Shown: positions 45,601-54,753, counted from the stretch's first letter. The stretch: 64,000 bases of DNA from Methanogenium sp. S4BF (GCF_029633965.1 NZ_CP091277.1:699940-763939); one strand, 5' to 3'. Made by a program: numbers and translations. Notes: generated by a model from the sequence alone, not told the origin.

Positions 45601-47186
45601 GTATCAAATCCATATCGTTCTGCCTGTTCAGTAAATATGCGGATGTCAACCTCTTCATCGTCATAAAAAAACTGCCCAAGAAAGAGATTGCCCATATGCT
45701 TCCCTCCGACAAAGATCGGCGTTACCGTGTCCCACATATTATTTTTACATTTATAATACCGGATTTCACCTGAAGTCGCACCCGTTGTCAGTGCGACATC
45801 ACTTTCAAAACAGTTTTTTTGCGTTTCAGGATTGACCCGGTGAAATTTTGTACAGATATCCTGCCATCCGGTAGAGATCAGAATATTCCCGTTTAGATCA
45901 AGAATGGCGATGCCAATGCCCGTTAGTGTGTAAAAATCATCCATCAGTGACTGTATCGCGTCGCTGTCGATGATATTGCGAAACTCCGCTTCCTCAACAG
46001 GATAATCCGGTGAGAGAATTGAGTCAAGCTTGAGGCGGAGTTTCTCCTCACTTTTTAGCAATTCCTCTTCGGCCTGTTTGCGTGCGGTAATATCACGGAC
46101 AAAGGCAGAGTTGAACTCACAATCTCCATACCTGGAATAATTGGCAGAAATCTCAACCGGATATATCCTCCGGTCTTTTGTCAGATGGCGGGACTCTATC
46201 CGCACATTCTTCTTCTCACTGATGTAATGCCAATGCGTTTCCCAGTCAGCTTTCGAAAAGTCCGGATTTATATCAAACACAGAAAGCGTAAGGAGTTCCT
46301 CTCTGGTGTATCCCAGCATCCGGCACGCCTCTTTGTTGGCATTAAAGAATCGTCCGTCCCGGAGAATCCAGTAGACTTCATCGGATGCGTTTTCTATGGA
46401 GTACCGGGCAATCTCCAGTTCCTGCTCTGCCTTCTTCCGCTCTGTTATGTCAACAACGATGCCGGAAACATAAAGGGGCGCCCCCTCCTCATCACTCAGA
46501 ACCTGAAGATATGCCTGCGTCGGGACGATGCTCCCGTCCTTCCGGTATGCGTTCAGTTCCTCAAGCTCAAGATGGTGCTGTTCAAATAAGCGGCGTTTAA
46601 ATTCAGCGAACGCCTCGGGCCGGAACTGATAGAGATCACCGATATTTCTCCCGATCAGCTCTTCCTGAGAATACCCGTACATCGCTGCAAACCAGGCATT
46701 TGTATAGAAGATGGTCGCATCCGGACTGGTGATGACAATCCCGTAATTTGCATGGTCTGCAATTGTTTTGAACGTCCTGAATATATCGTCAGATGTTTCC
46801 GGCATTTTTTCAAAGAGACAGAAAAACTGCTGCCAGAGGCGTTCGGAAAAAACATCCTCTTCCGGTGTGCGTACAAGCCAGAGGTCGGCAAAGAGATCCC
46901 AGCCAAACGCACGTATACCACCGGGTTCCATCCCTTCCGCTGTTGTGGTGATGATCAGAGGGAGACCGGCACAGTGCTCCCGAATAATTTTTGCGGTTGC
47001 ACAAAATGAGCTGTCGGCCACCGTTCCAATCAGGAAGACAGCATTACATGAATCCGGAACGTGGGGGTGATGCAAAAAACCATCGGCGGATACCGAAGTC
47101 GTCTGAATAAACCCGGCTGATTCTACCGAAGGTCCCCGATACGCTGATTCAGGCGTCCGGTCCCATACGATACATATATGGATCAT
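42630..47186 (-). CDS. Giant PAS/GAF/PocR sensor protein without a kinase ATPase domain
   Basis: 1518 residues, soluble; no membrane helix seen. Rough order: N-terminal region of unclear nature (1-140), PAS (145-260), PAS (268-380), PocR ligand domain (405-570, with GIGIAILDLNGNILISTGWQ), PAS (595-710), GAF (715-885), coiled coil, PAS (945-1075), GAF (1095-1230), PAS (1235-1355), PAS (1360-1475), and a short HisKA-like helix pair (1475-1518). The helix carries LNDEIRNPLAV, where the usual phospho-His position is not a histidine. No HATPase domain follows. The ATG at 47186 is preceded by GGGAGG; a TTG twelve bases earlier is less likely. Probably an input module acting on a separate kinase, or a histidine-less signalling hub. 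Confidence 0.85.
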   Translation of the reverse strand: MIHICIVWDRTPESAYRGPSVESAGFIQTTSVSADGFLHHPHVPDSCNAVFLIGTVADSSFCATAKIIREHCAGLPLIITTTAEGMEPGGIRAFGWDLFADLWLVRTPEEDVFSERLWQQFFCLFEKMPETSDDIFRTFKTIADHANYGIVITSPDATIFYTNAWFAAMYGYSQEELIGRNIGDLYQFRPEAFAEFKRRLFEQHHLELEELNAYRKDGSIVPTQAYLQVLSDEEGAPLYVSGIVVDITERKKAEQELEIARYSIENASDEVYWILRDGRFFNANKEACRMLGYTREELLTLSVFDINPDFSKADWETHWHYISEKKNVRIESRHLTKDRRIYPVEISANYSRYGDCEFNSAFVRDITARKQAEEELLKSEEKLRLKLDSILSPDYPVEEAEFRNIIDSDAIQSLMDDFYTLTGIGIAILDLNGNILISTGWQDICTKFHRVNPETQKNCFESDVALTTGATSGEIRYYKCKNNMWDTVTPIFVGGKHMGNLFLGQFFYDDEEVDIRIFTEQAERYGFDTEAYLAALERVPRWSHEKVQTAMVFYQKFARMISDLSYSNLKLAALVEHHKQTEEELTFSEQKYRSYIDSSPEGVFVTDAGGHYREVNQAACDLLGYTGDELLAMNITQLVLPEDLDEARQGFRMLQETGHLKSETRLLKKDGSICTVNLSAIVLPNGMSLGFTSDITERRQAEERIYHLNRLLASIRNVNQLIVQEKDPQVLTEKTCGALTGVGGYENVWIVLFDRDGKTQSIAVSDSGDTFRPMLEYLKEGNLTGCAKRAIATGEVVVTDDPTKTCTDCPLPWSYKKMSGLTKRLESDGTVYGIISTYVSRELARDTEEQELFAEVAGDLGFALYSIELEEKRRKAEEEILEKNNSLKAAYQDLAAGEEKLREYLKDLVVSQQELRETERRLSQIIEFLPDATFAIDTNGRVIAWNKAIEAMTGIPASEMLGEGNYEYGYRVYGKRRPILIDLMLHTELRDQIEYPVWYEEGDTLVAENYVPHLYKERGAYVWFTACRLYDSEGNVTGAIESIRDITLMKEAEHQILETSHALEERVKELTCLREISEITLQKPSDEELFYGILPAIQAAMQYPADTGVAVQTDGHTYQTEGFQETGPVIDNTIFVDTRVFGTITVRYLRDHSDEESFLPEERSLLKIISERISNYLSRRSAEVRLRESEEKFRELFSNMSSGVAVYDVTEDGSDFIFRDINKAAEAIDDIRREDVIGKSIFAVFPGAEAFGLPAVLRRVFETGKPEYLPLAEYKDESIQGWRENYVYRLPSGEVVAVYDDQTEKKRAEDALIENEQKYHEIFNNINEAVFLHEVLADNSRGFFVEVNDVACSRLGYSREELLNLTVADINTGPVRKEDAARVIALQTGNTISFDAEHVRKDGSVFPVHVNARMIELRGRHFILSLVRDLTEEREARDREATALRQIEQNLMQLGTLNDEIRNPLAVITGIIGFSDEEVAEPILKQVRAIDDIVHRLDQGWLESEKIREYLKKHHGIF

Positions 47187-47690
47187 TTTTCCTCCCAAAG
47201 TGGAATTGTGCTGCGTGTGCCGGTGTCCGGCATGAAAAACACGGGGATGTGTCGTTCACAGACATGGGGGCAGACATGTCATCCCTGTTTCTTATCACAG
47301 AGTGCATCATCATGCTTTTCGGAACCAATTTCTGTCTTCGGCTGCTGCACCAGCACCCTTCATTTCATCAACCAGATGCTGATTCCGGTATTCATATTTG
47401 TCAGACAAGACATCCGTCTCTTTTCCGGGTCGGATATCTGATCATTTTGGCATTATAGGTAAAATGATTGTACATTTATTTAAACAATGGCACATATCAC
47501 AATCAGGACACGGACGGTGGTGTGATGCGCAGATTAAAGCGATGCAGAATAATTGTCTGGGAACCAGCCACATAAATGATGGAAACCGCCGAAAATATCG
47601 GTTTTACCCGGAAATACCGGAACAAATGATTTGGGAATTATGTGTCCAACATCCACGGCGAAAGGCCAATCCCGAACGGGCTGCACCGTG
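47187..47690. other. Gap without a recognised gene
   Basis: 504 bases between divergently spaced minus-strand genes. A plus-strand frame at 47398-47694 is open for 98 codons without any recognised domain or ribosome site, so it is not called. A TATA-like TTTAAATAAATG on the minus strand (about 47473-47485) would give a very long leader for the sensor gene. Confidence 0.35.
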
Positions 47691-48266
47691 CTAATACTCT
47701 ACCACAATATCGTATGCATCCAATAACCCCAGTACACCGGGATAGGAGAATTGTGCGTTCTCAATTCTGTTTCCCGCAGGGTCAATCGAGTAATTATTCG
47801 CGGTTCTGAAATCAGCACCTCTCAGATTGCTCCGGATGAAGACGGAGTTTAGTAAATCACAGTCATGAAACACCGCTCCGGACAGATCCGACTCGATAAA
47901 ACCTGCTTCGTGAATAATGCAGTCTGCAAATCTACTGTTCCGCAAGGCATTTTTAAAGAATACCGAATAGTCCAGACGACACTGTTCGAAGGTCACGGAG
48001 AAGAGGAATGCATTGCAGTTCCCGAAATCAACGCCTGTCAGTTTGCATGCCCTGAAATCGACATTTCTCAGGCTGGTATTGCTGAAAAGTGCGGTGCTCA
48101 TATTGCAGCTCTGAAACCGGCAATCCGTGAACGTATTCTGTGACAGATTGCTGTCTGAAAAAATGCAGTCCAAAAATGTACAGGACTCAAATTCCCTGCC
48201 GCAGAATTCTGTATCGGCATAATCCAGTCCTTCAAAAATTCGGTCGTAGTATGATTTTTCTTCCAT
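47691..48266 (-). CDS. Pentapeptide-repeat protein
   Basis: 191-residue right-handed quadrilateral helix protein. Residues 15-160 are almost wholly pentapeptide repeats with F or L in the centre position, for example CTFLD CIFSD SNLSQ and DLSGA VFHDC DLLNS. Many repeats carry Cys. Relatives include Qnr/MfpA-type DNA mimics that protect gyrase, but the fold has many uses and no such role is shown here. No signal peptide. Confidence 0.9.
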   Translation of the reverse strand: MEEKSYYDRIFEGLDYADTEFCGREFESCTFLDCIFSDSNLSQNTFTDCRFQSCNMSTALFSNTSLRNVDFRACKLTGVDFGNCNAFLFSVTFEQCRLDYSVFFKNALRNSRFADCIIHEAGFIESDLSGAVFHDCDLLNSVFIRSNLRGADFRTANNYSIDPAGNRIENAQFSYPGVLGLLDAYDIVVEY

Positions 48267-48572
48267 TATTGTGCCCTCTTATTTCAGTGAGGAATGCGCC
48301 GGAACCGGTGATGCGGGCCATATATTCCATTCAGATGCGTAAGATACCGGACAGATAGAACCGTATTGTCGCTGCTTCATCAGGAATACGTCCCTATGGG
48401 TTTTTCTGAGCACCACCACACATCTGCCGGTACAGTATCTGTGCCGATGACCTGAGAATTCTTCCCCTTCAGACATTTGCAAAAATCAGTGAGCCGGGAA
48501 TTTATGATCGGTTCTATCCTGTCAGGGCTATGTTGCCCCCGGCATTTAAGACCACACCATCTCTATGTCTCT
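48267..48572. other. Gap without a recognised gene
   Basis: 306 bases. A minus-strand frame at 48279-48482 (67 codons) ends 12 bases before the pentapeptide-repeat gene but has no recognisable motif or ribosome site. Confidence 0.35.
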
Positions 48573-49064
48573 TTATATCGTTGATCGGGTTGTATCCATA
48601 TCGCTGAGCCAGCCGATCACTTCCCCGATATCAGGCACCGAATGCACGGGGTAGATTTTCACCCGGGCAACCGTTCCGTCTTCATCGATGATGATCGTGG
48701 CCCGTTCGGAAAAGCCGTTTGCTTCACGGAAGATGCCATACTGCCGGGCGACCTCACCGTGAGGCCAGAAATCACAGAGGAGCGGCGTTCCGGTAATGCC
48801 GAGGGTTTCTGCCCACGCCCGTTTGCAGGGGAGGGAATCGACGCTGATGCCCACTGCGACCGTATTCATCCGTTCGAAACACTCCCGGTTATCTTCAAGC
48901 GATGTCATCTGGGCGGCGCAGTAATCCGTCCATGCGAGAGGGTGAAACGAAAGAATCACCCGTTTCCCTGTCATTTCGAAGAGATCCACGGTTTTGTCGT
49001 GCTGACTTTTCAGTGAAAAATTCTTTGCCGCATCCCCCGGACGAATAAGTCGTGCCTGTTCCAT
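48573..49064 (-). CDS. Peroxiredoxin (AhpC/TSA family)
   Basis: 163-residue thiol peroxidase. The peroxidatic site is FHPLAWTDYCAAQ, with the Cys at about residue 47 and the preceding Thr. The usual Pro three residues earlier is replaced, the motif being WTDYC where PxxxTxxC is common. A second Cys (SLPCKRAW) lies where a resolving Cys may act, and CDFWPHG is also present. Near-normal length. The ATG at 49064 follows CAGGTG; an upstream in-frame start is less likely. Confidence 0.88.
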   Translation of the reverse strand: MEQARLIRPGDAAKNFSLKSQHDKTVDLFEMTGKRVILSFHPLAWTDYCAAQMTSLEDNRECFERMNTVAVGISVDSLPCKRAWAETLGITGTPLLCDFWPHGEVARQYGIFREANGFSERATIIIDEDGTVARVKIYPVHSVPDIGEVIGWLSDMDTTRSTI

Positions 49065-49359
49065 GGTACACCTGCTGTTCACTACTCCATACTGCTATAT
49101 CAGTCCTGCTGCCGGTGCAGAGATCTTACAAAACCGCTGTATCGCGTACCGCACTACCAGTCTTTTCCTCTTCTCAGGAGTCGCTATCCCTGTAACCAGG
49201 GATGCATTCATCATATTTTATAATGCATTTTTCAACCGATATGACTGCTGTTTCCACAGCAGAATACTGATGATGCAAAATACCGTGATAGTAATGGATA
49301 CTGATGGAGGCAATAGGTATATCATTCCATACTGCCATTTCACCAAATTGATTACGGTT

Positions 49360-49644
49360 ATGAGCGCGAAAAAGACATTTACAACTGCCGAAGGAAAAGA
49401 AATCGGAGAGAAACTCGGCGTCGGATGGGACAAATTCTCCGTTGAGGAGTTTACGGCGGGAATGAACGTGGAGCTTGAACACGGGCAGAGAGATCCCGGC
49501 ACAAACGTGACAAATGACGATCCCCTGATGACCGGAAAAATAGCCCTTGCTCATCTGAACGAATTCCCCGACTACTACGAACGGCTCGAAAAGATGGAGA
49601 CAGAGGCTGAGGAATTCTGGGATAAACAATCCGGAAAGGAATGA
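49360..49644 (+). CDS. DUF5661 family small protein
   Basis: 94-residue acidic soluble protein. The sequence KEIGEKLGVGWDKFSVEEFTAGM followed by VELEHG and DPLMTGKIALAHLNEFPDYY matches the DUF5661 family; its role is not established. The frame is open well upstream, but the family begins near MSAKKTFTT, so the ATG at 49360 is taken. No clear ribosome site. The 295 bases before it (49065-49359) show no other gene. Confidence 0.8.
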   Translation: MSAKKTFTTAEGKEIGEKLGVGWDKFSVEEFTAGMNVELEHGQRDPGTNVTNDDPLMTGKIALAHLNEFPDYYERLEKMETEAEEFWDKQSGKE

Positions 49645-49997
49645 TTTCTCTTTTTTTTGCCGTCACGAACGGTTATTGATCAAAAACCGGTATTTCCCGG
49701 AAATCATTGTATTTCCGCCTGCACTCAATGCTGCGATGAAACGGGTCGGGGCGGAGAACAAAGAGCAGAAAAGAGATACTGCAACTGACCCGTATCGCCG
49801 GGGCCTCCCTCATTGAACCGGTGTTCATCCGTGCAATCGGGGGTGACGCACCTGAGAAAAGGGCGGAGTCATACCCCGGCATATTTACATTCAGGAAGGG
49901 GAAAGGAGGCTTTCTTCGTCCGGACGACAGCGTGGAGCCATACAGCGCCTCACATACCATTATCTGTATTAACCGTGATTCGTCCGCGGTGAAGCAC
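49645..49997. other. Gap without a recognised gene
   Basis: 353 bases. Frames on both strands are open in part but carry no recognisable domain. The frame of the following surface protein is open from 49821 but encodes a charged stretch before a clear signal peptide, so it is not taken as coding. Confidence 0.35.
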
Positions 49998-52043
49998 ATG
50001 GAGTGGTATATGGTAGTGGCACTGATATTCGGATGCATGCTGCTCCCGTCGGCGGCGGCCGCAGTCGCATCGCCTGCAGACGGGGAAGAATATGGGGTTA
50101 TCTGGGGGTCATTTGCACCTGCCGACAGGGAGTCTGTTCATTCGTACGGCATCGCGATGGATACTGCCGGGAATGTCTATGTGAACGATCCTGAAACCGG
50201 CCGTATCAGGACATATTCATTCGGCGACCTCCCATCTGCCGGTGAAACGACGTTCAGTGATGTCCCTTTGGCCGGAATTGCCACAGTCAGTGACATCCCA
50301 ACGGTGCGGGCGAATGAGTGGACGGTCGGACCGAATGAGGATGACGATTTTGCAGCCATTCAGAGTGCCATCGATGCGGCAGCCGATGGCGATACCGTCA
50401 TCATCGGTGCCGGGACGTACAGGGAGGATGTCGTGGTGGATAAGCCTCTCATCCTGGTGGGCGGCTATGATACGGCGATCGACGGAAAGGTCACCCTGAC
50501 GGCGGACGAATGTAGCCTCATTGGATGCATGGTGGTCTACGGGGTGCGGGTGGAGTCGGACAATAATACCCTCGAAGGTGTTCTCACCGGGTGGACGGTT
50601 ACCAGCGCCGGACCGGAGGGGAGGGATGGATTTATTGTCAGAGGTTCCCACAACACCTTCACCGACTGTATAGTGGATGGGTTTTACCTGGGGCCTGCCG
50701 CTACCGGCATTATTATTGATGGTACCACCGGCAACACGTTCACCCGTAGCGGAGTTATTGACAGCTGCACCGGTGCCCATCTCATATACTCTTCCGGTAC
50801 CACCTTCCGGAAATGCATATTTTTTGCACGAGGTAACGGCATCCTCCTCAGTGAGTCCACAAATACCACCGTTATCGACTGCAGCATGAGAAACACGGAT
50901 TATATGAACGCCGGTGTGTTCGGGAGCGGAAGCGGGATCACCTTCACGAACTGCGATATTTTCGGGGGTGGATACGGCGTGTTCCTCATTGGAAACGATA
51001 TCACCTTCACGAACTGTGATATTTTTGGGGGTAAATATGGCGCATTCAACGGTGGATACGAGAATAAATTCACCGATTGCGATATTTTTGGAGATGAATA
51101 CGGGGTATTCCTTGATGCATCCCATATGGATTCTTTCACCGGCTGTACCATCTCCAGCTATGGATGCGGCGTGTATCAGGGGCGGTTCTCCGAGAACAAT
51201 ATCTTTACCCGGTGCACCGTGCACGGTGATACTGCGGACTGGTGCGGTTTTGCGTTCTTTGCTGATGACAGCCTTGAGGATGCGGTGCGGGAGGCGCTCG
51301 GTATTCCTGATGGAGATATCTCCGCAGAGGAACTGCGCACGCTCTCTGTACTCTCTGCCCCTGACCGGGGGATCGTGTCCCTCTCCGGACTGGAGTTCGC
51401 GGCCAGCCTGCAGGTGCTTTTGCTTGACAACAACCGTGTCAGCGACCTCTGGCCCCTTGCCGGGCTGACCGGCCTCCATGAGCTGGTGATATCGCATAAC
51501 GAAGTGCGCGACCTCACCCCGCTGGTGGCAAACAGCGATGCGGGCGAGCTTGGACCGGGGAACGTGATTGACCTGCGGTACAACGGCCTCGACCTCATGC
51601 CGGGATCTGCGGCAATGACGGCCATCGAAACGCTCGCGGCACGAGGGGTCCTCGTCCTCTATGAACCGCAGGAGACCATGCCGGCCCTGTCGGCGGCCTT
51701 CGCGGCGGATGTAACCGAAGGAGCAGCACCGCTGACGGTCGCGTTCACTGATCGTTCGACCGGCGGGCCGGAGGAATGGTTCTGGGATTTCGGCGACGGC
51801 ACGACCTCCACCGAGCAGCACCCGGTGCACACCTATGCAACGACCGGGACCTGCACCGTCTGCCTGACCGTCACGAACGCGGACGGGAGTGACACCACCG
51901 AGCAGGTAAACTGCATCTGCGTAGACGCACCGCCCGCCCCCATGCATGAATTTCCGGAGGGAGGGGGGATTCTGGTGATGGGGATGGTCTGTGGGATTCT
52001 TGGTGGTGTGGGTGTATTTGTCCGGAGGAATAATACTCGATGA
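49998..52043 (+). CDS. Surface protein: beta-helix, leucine-rich and PKD domains, C-terminal anchor
   Basis: 681-residue exported protein. Signal peptide at residues 1-22 (VVALIFGCMLLPSAAAA). A right-handed parallel beta-helix of the NosD/pectin-lyase kind (about 95-410) follows, with DDFAAIQSAIDAA and many repeats of the form NTFT.C.I and ITFTNCDIFGG. A short leucine-rich segment (about 445-545, LQVLLLDNNRVSDL, LHELVISHNEVRDL) comes next, then a PKD domain (about 560-640, PLTVAFTDRST and WFWDFGDGTTS). The C-terminal helix MGMVCGILGGVGVFV ends in basic residues and probably anchors it. It is a likely cell-surface adhesin or S-layer associate. The chosen ATG is just before the signal. Confidence 0.85.
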   Translation: MEWYMVVALIFGCMLLPSAAAAVASPADGEEYGVIWGSFAPADRESVHSYGIAMDTAGNVYVNDPETGRIRTYSFGDLPSAGETTFSDVPLAGIATVSDIPTVRANEWTVGPNEDDDFAAIQSAIDAAADGDTVIIGAGTYREDVVVDKPLILVGGYDTAIDGKVTLTADECSLIGCMVVYGVRVESDNNTLEGVLTGWTVTSAGPEGRDGFIVRGSHNTFTDCIVDGFYLGPAATGIIIDGTTGNTFTRSGVIDSCTGAHLIYSSGTTFRKCIFFARGNGILLSESTNTTVIDCSMRNTDYMNAGVFGSGSGITFTNCDIFGGGYGVFLIGNDITFTNCDIFGGKYGAFNGGYENKFTDCDIFGDEYGVFLDASHMDSFTGCTISSYGCGVYQGRFSENNIFTRCTVHGDTADWCGFAFFADDSLEDAVREALGIPDGDISAEELRTLSVLSAPDRGIVSLSGLEFAASLQVLLLDNNRVSDLWPLAGLTGLHELVISHNEVRDLTPLVANSDAGELGPGNVIDLRYNGLDLMPGSAAMTAIETLAARGVLVLYEPQETMPALSAAFAADVTEGAAPLTVAFTDRSTGGPEEWFWDFGDGTTSTEQHPVHTYATTGTCTVCLTVTNADGSDTTEQVNCICVDAPPAPMHEFPEGGGILVMGMVCGILGGVGVFVRRNNTR

Positions 52044-52944
52044 TATGAGTATGGCCGGGCATGATGTACATATACTGTGAGTATGGCTGTGAAGGGGGAG
52101 TCCGCAGGAGTCATTCTTTCAGCTGAGCAGATGTGATACGATATGGCCGGTGTTCCGGATGGAACAGTAAATTCGGATCCATCTGCTGCAGTGATGGATT
52201 CGGACTAAAACCCGTTCTTATTTCAGGAGTGGGTGCAATATGAGCCCTGATTTGTTTCGTCCACTACCCCCGGAAAAACACTGTTTTTTGCGAAAAAACG
52301 GGCGAAATGAACGCTATTTCAGCCATCCCCCGATGCCATCAAAACAATGCCCATCTGGACAGTATTTTTGCATTTTGACTGATTATCAAGGGGAATACAG
52401 GGGCGCTATCCCCTGCATTTTTTGAGAGGATATATTAACTGTCTTTAGCTGAGAAATGCTTTCTCCGGCCTTCTGTGGGGACGGGTTTTCTGCGCATAAG
52501 GGACATTAGGAGTTAATTTAAGCGTTTCTTAGCCGGACGGTGAGATTTTCAAAAGAGTGAATGAGGTGTAATACATAATTGCGGGGAGGTAAATGGGCTG
52601 GAGAGTTGGCCACCTGTATGCTGCATTATTTCACCCTTCCGAGGCCGGGTGACTGCGGGTTATCAACAGTGTGGGGCTTGATGTTTATGTGGGATCAAAC
52701 CTGAGAAAGAAGATTTTTTCGGTATTTCCTGCAATTATCGTTTCTGCTGCAAAAACAGTTTAAGCCATTTTAAGGAGAGGGGATGATGCAGTTAAATCGA
52801 ATTTCTGTATCGTTCATAACATTGGATTCATTGGTGAAGGGTGCGTGACAATGAAGTCAGACATGAATGAAAATATCATCTGCCGGAATCTGAGAATGGT
52901 CATGCCAGCAAAATATATCCCATTCAATGCCATAATTTTATGAA
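52044..52944. other. 900-base gap with no gene but a terminator-like hairpin
   Basis: No convincing coding frame. A plus-strand 61-codon frame at 52240 is unsupported. A/T-rich stretches and a hairpin with T run (listed separately) are seen. A TATA-like AAAATATATCCC at about 52910-52921 serves the channel gene. Confidence 0.4.
52398..52426 (+). terminator. Hairpin followed by T run
   Basis: Six-base stem CAGGGG/CCCCTG (52398-52403 and 52410-52415) with loop CGCTAT, followed by CATTTTTTG. It resembles a bacterial intrinsic terminator. It lies 350 bases after the nearest plus-strand gene, so it may end an unrecognised RNA or be a decayed element. Confidence 0.35.
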
Positions 52945-53820
52945 ATGCTGAAAAAAAAGGTCTATGACGCACTCGAACTAACCGAGGACTCAGGAAAACC
53001 GGCTGTTTTTTTTAACATCCTCATCATTATCTTAATTGTCGCAAGTGTCCTCTCAATTATCATTGAGAGCATTACCGAATTTGAAACCCTGGAATTTTTT
53101 TTCCTTATTGAAATTGTGTCCATTATCGTCTTTACCATAGAATATTTTCTCAGATTATGGACATGTACCGAAAATAAGGAATTTAAACGGCCGATAATCG
53201 GAAGGATAAAGTATGCATTTACCCCCCTGGCGCTCATAGATTTTCTGGCAATAGCTCCGTTTTATTTACCAATATTTATGAGCGTTGATTTAAGGTTTTT
53301 AAGAGTTCTCAGACTTTTCAGAATCTTTAGAGTCTTTAAACTCGCACGATATACCCATTCTTTTGATATCCTGGTTCGGGTGCTGAAACGGGAAAAAGAG
53401 GCACTGTTACTGACGTTCTTTTTGCTGATCGTTGTTGTAATTATTTCTTCATCCCTGATGTATTACGTGGAGAGAGATGTCCAGCCAGAGGCTTTTGCTT
53501 CCATTCCTCATGCGTTATGGTGGGCAGTAGCATCCCTTACAACCGTTGGGTATGGAGATATCTATCCCATATCGCCAATCGGGAAACTAATGGCCGCCAT
53601 TATTGCGATAGTCGGAATAGGATTTGTTGCTTTACCAACAGGGATAATCTCTTCCGGATATGTTGAAGAATTACGAAACAGAAAGGATGACACCGCACAT
53701 GATATTATTGGCGATTTGGAACGAATCGCAACTTTAAAAGAAAACGGACATCTTACTGTGGAAGAATTTGAACAACTGAAAGATGATATGCTGCATAATA
53801 ATAGCAACCGAAATACGTAA
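52945..53820 (+). CDS. Voltage-gated-type potassium channel
   Basis: 291-residue six-helix K+ channel subunit. S1 at about 17-43, S2 48-73, S3 92-113, S4 at about 114-136 with regularly spaced arginines (RFLRVLRLFRIFRVFKLARY), S5 150-175, pore helix and selectivity filter TTVGYGD (about 197-203), S6 208-235. After S6 a SHOCT-like C-terminal segment (RIATLKENGHLTVEEFEQLKDDML) may help tetramerise. The S4 charge pattern is intact, so voltage sensing is likely. A TATA-like box lies about 30 bases before the ATG and there is no ribosome site, so the message is probably near-leaderless. Confidence 0.92.
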   Translation: MLKKKVYDALELTEDSGKPAVFFNILIIILIVASVLSIIIESITEFETLEFFFLIEIVSIIVFTIEYFLRLWTCTENKEFKRPIIGRIKYAFTPLALIDFLAIAPFYLPIFMSVDLRFLRVLRLFRIFRVFKLARYTHSFDILVRVLKREKEALLLTFFLLIVVVIISSSLMYYVERDVQPEAFASIPHALWWAVASLTTVGYGDIYPISPIGKLMAAIIAIVGIGFVALPTGIISSGYVEELRNRKDDTAHDIIGDLERIATLKENGHLTVEEFEQLKDDMLHNNSNRNT

Positions 53821-54062
53821 CGGATGAGACGTTTGATGGAGTTCTCCCGACAGAGGCAGCTGAGAAAGAAAGAGTCCGGAATTGTATTCCCGAGAACACA
53901 CGGGACATTTATGGAAATGGGAATCTCGATACGGAAATGCAGTTCTCTATTGGGGAGATCTCAATTCCTGCACCAGATGAGCAATTTTGCGTTTCTGTTC
54001 GACAACCCGGGAACTCCTGCAGGAATGAATATTTGAAACCATATCGACGGCATGTGCGGGGA

Positions 54063-54584
54063 TCAGACGAACCGAAGCTCGCTCAGGTCCTTTCCTGTGA
54101 TCTCCTTCTTCTCCAGATGCTCGATTTCGTGGGCGAAGCCATATGCCGGGGATCCCTCGAAGGAGATCTCCTTTTTGCTGAGGCTCTCGACCCTGATCTC
54201 TCCGGCGAGGGGGTCAACGGTCATCTTCAGGATCCTGTCAGCACTTGCCCTGATACGGAACGGCCGTTCCACGAGGAGACGGGTGGGCTGATTGCCACAT
54301 TTTTCGAGCCGGTGGACGGTCCCTTCACTCTCCTGTACCGCCGGGTTCACGAGGAGATAGATTTCCTCCAGAGAGGAACCCAGCTTTGTCTCCTCGTCGT
54401 ACACCGACGTCTTCTTCATCACCGATATGGCCGAGAGATGCTCAGAAGCGTAGCTCCAGTCACCCCCGAACCGGATCGAGAAGATGAACGGGAGGAGGGC
54501 CTCAGGGGAGAGGGAAAACCGTGCAGCAAGGTCCTTCTCGGCCTTGAGGAAGGTCAAATCCCTCAGGAGATCGGCAGGTTCCAT
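54063..54584 (-). CDS. Divergent peptide-deformylase-like protein
   Basis: 173 residues. The C-terminal half matches polypeptide deformylase: LLVNPAV (about 77-83), then LEKCGNQPTRLLVERPFRI in place of EGCLSvP...RP..I, and AHEIEHLEKKE in place of QHExDHLxG. The metal ligands C96, H152 and H156 and the catalytic E153 are kept. The first deformylase motif (GxGxAAxQ) is missing; in its place is SIRFGGDWSYASEHL. Archaea start translation with unformylated methionine, so a normal deformylase is not needed and a different amide substrate is likely (inference). GAGGAGGGAGC before the ATG at 54584 fixes the start. Confidence 0.7.
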   Translation of the reverse strand: MEPADLLRDLTFLKAEKDLAARFSLSPEALLPFIFSIRFGGDWSYASEHLSAISVMKKTSVYDEETKLGSSLEEIYLLVNPAVQESEGTVHRLEKCGNQPTRLLVERPFRIRASADRILKMTVDPLAGEIRVESLSKKEISFEGSPAYGFAHEIEHLEKKEITGKDLSELRFV

Positions 54585-54753
54585 TGCTCCCTCCTCTTTT
54601 CGCAAAGGGATAATAGTTGGGGTTCGGGAGAATGGGCAGCACAGGAATATCCTGAGAGGCAGGCTGATATTTGAAAACATAAGCGGGAAACGTTCATGTA
54701 TGTCGAATCACGGAGGTATCCGGGGGCACGGAAGGGAGGAAAATGGGGAATAT

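Noticed and set aside
50217..51947. 576-codon open frame on the minus strand antisense to the surface protein
   Set aside because: It is a shadow caused by high G+C codon use of the plus-strand gene; it has no ribosome site, signal or domain, while the plus-strand frame has signal, beta-helix and PKD motifs.
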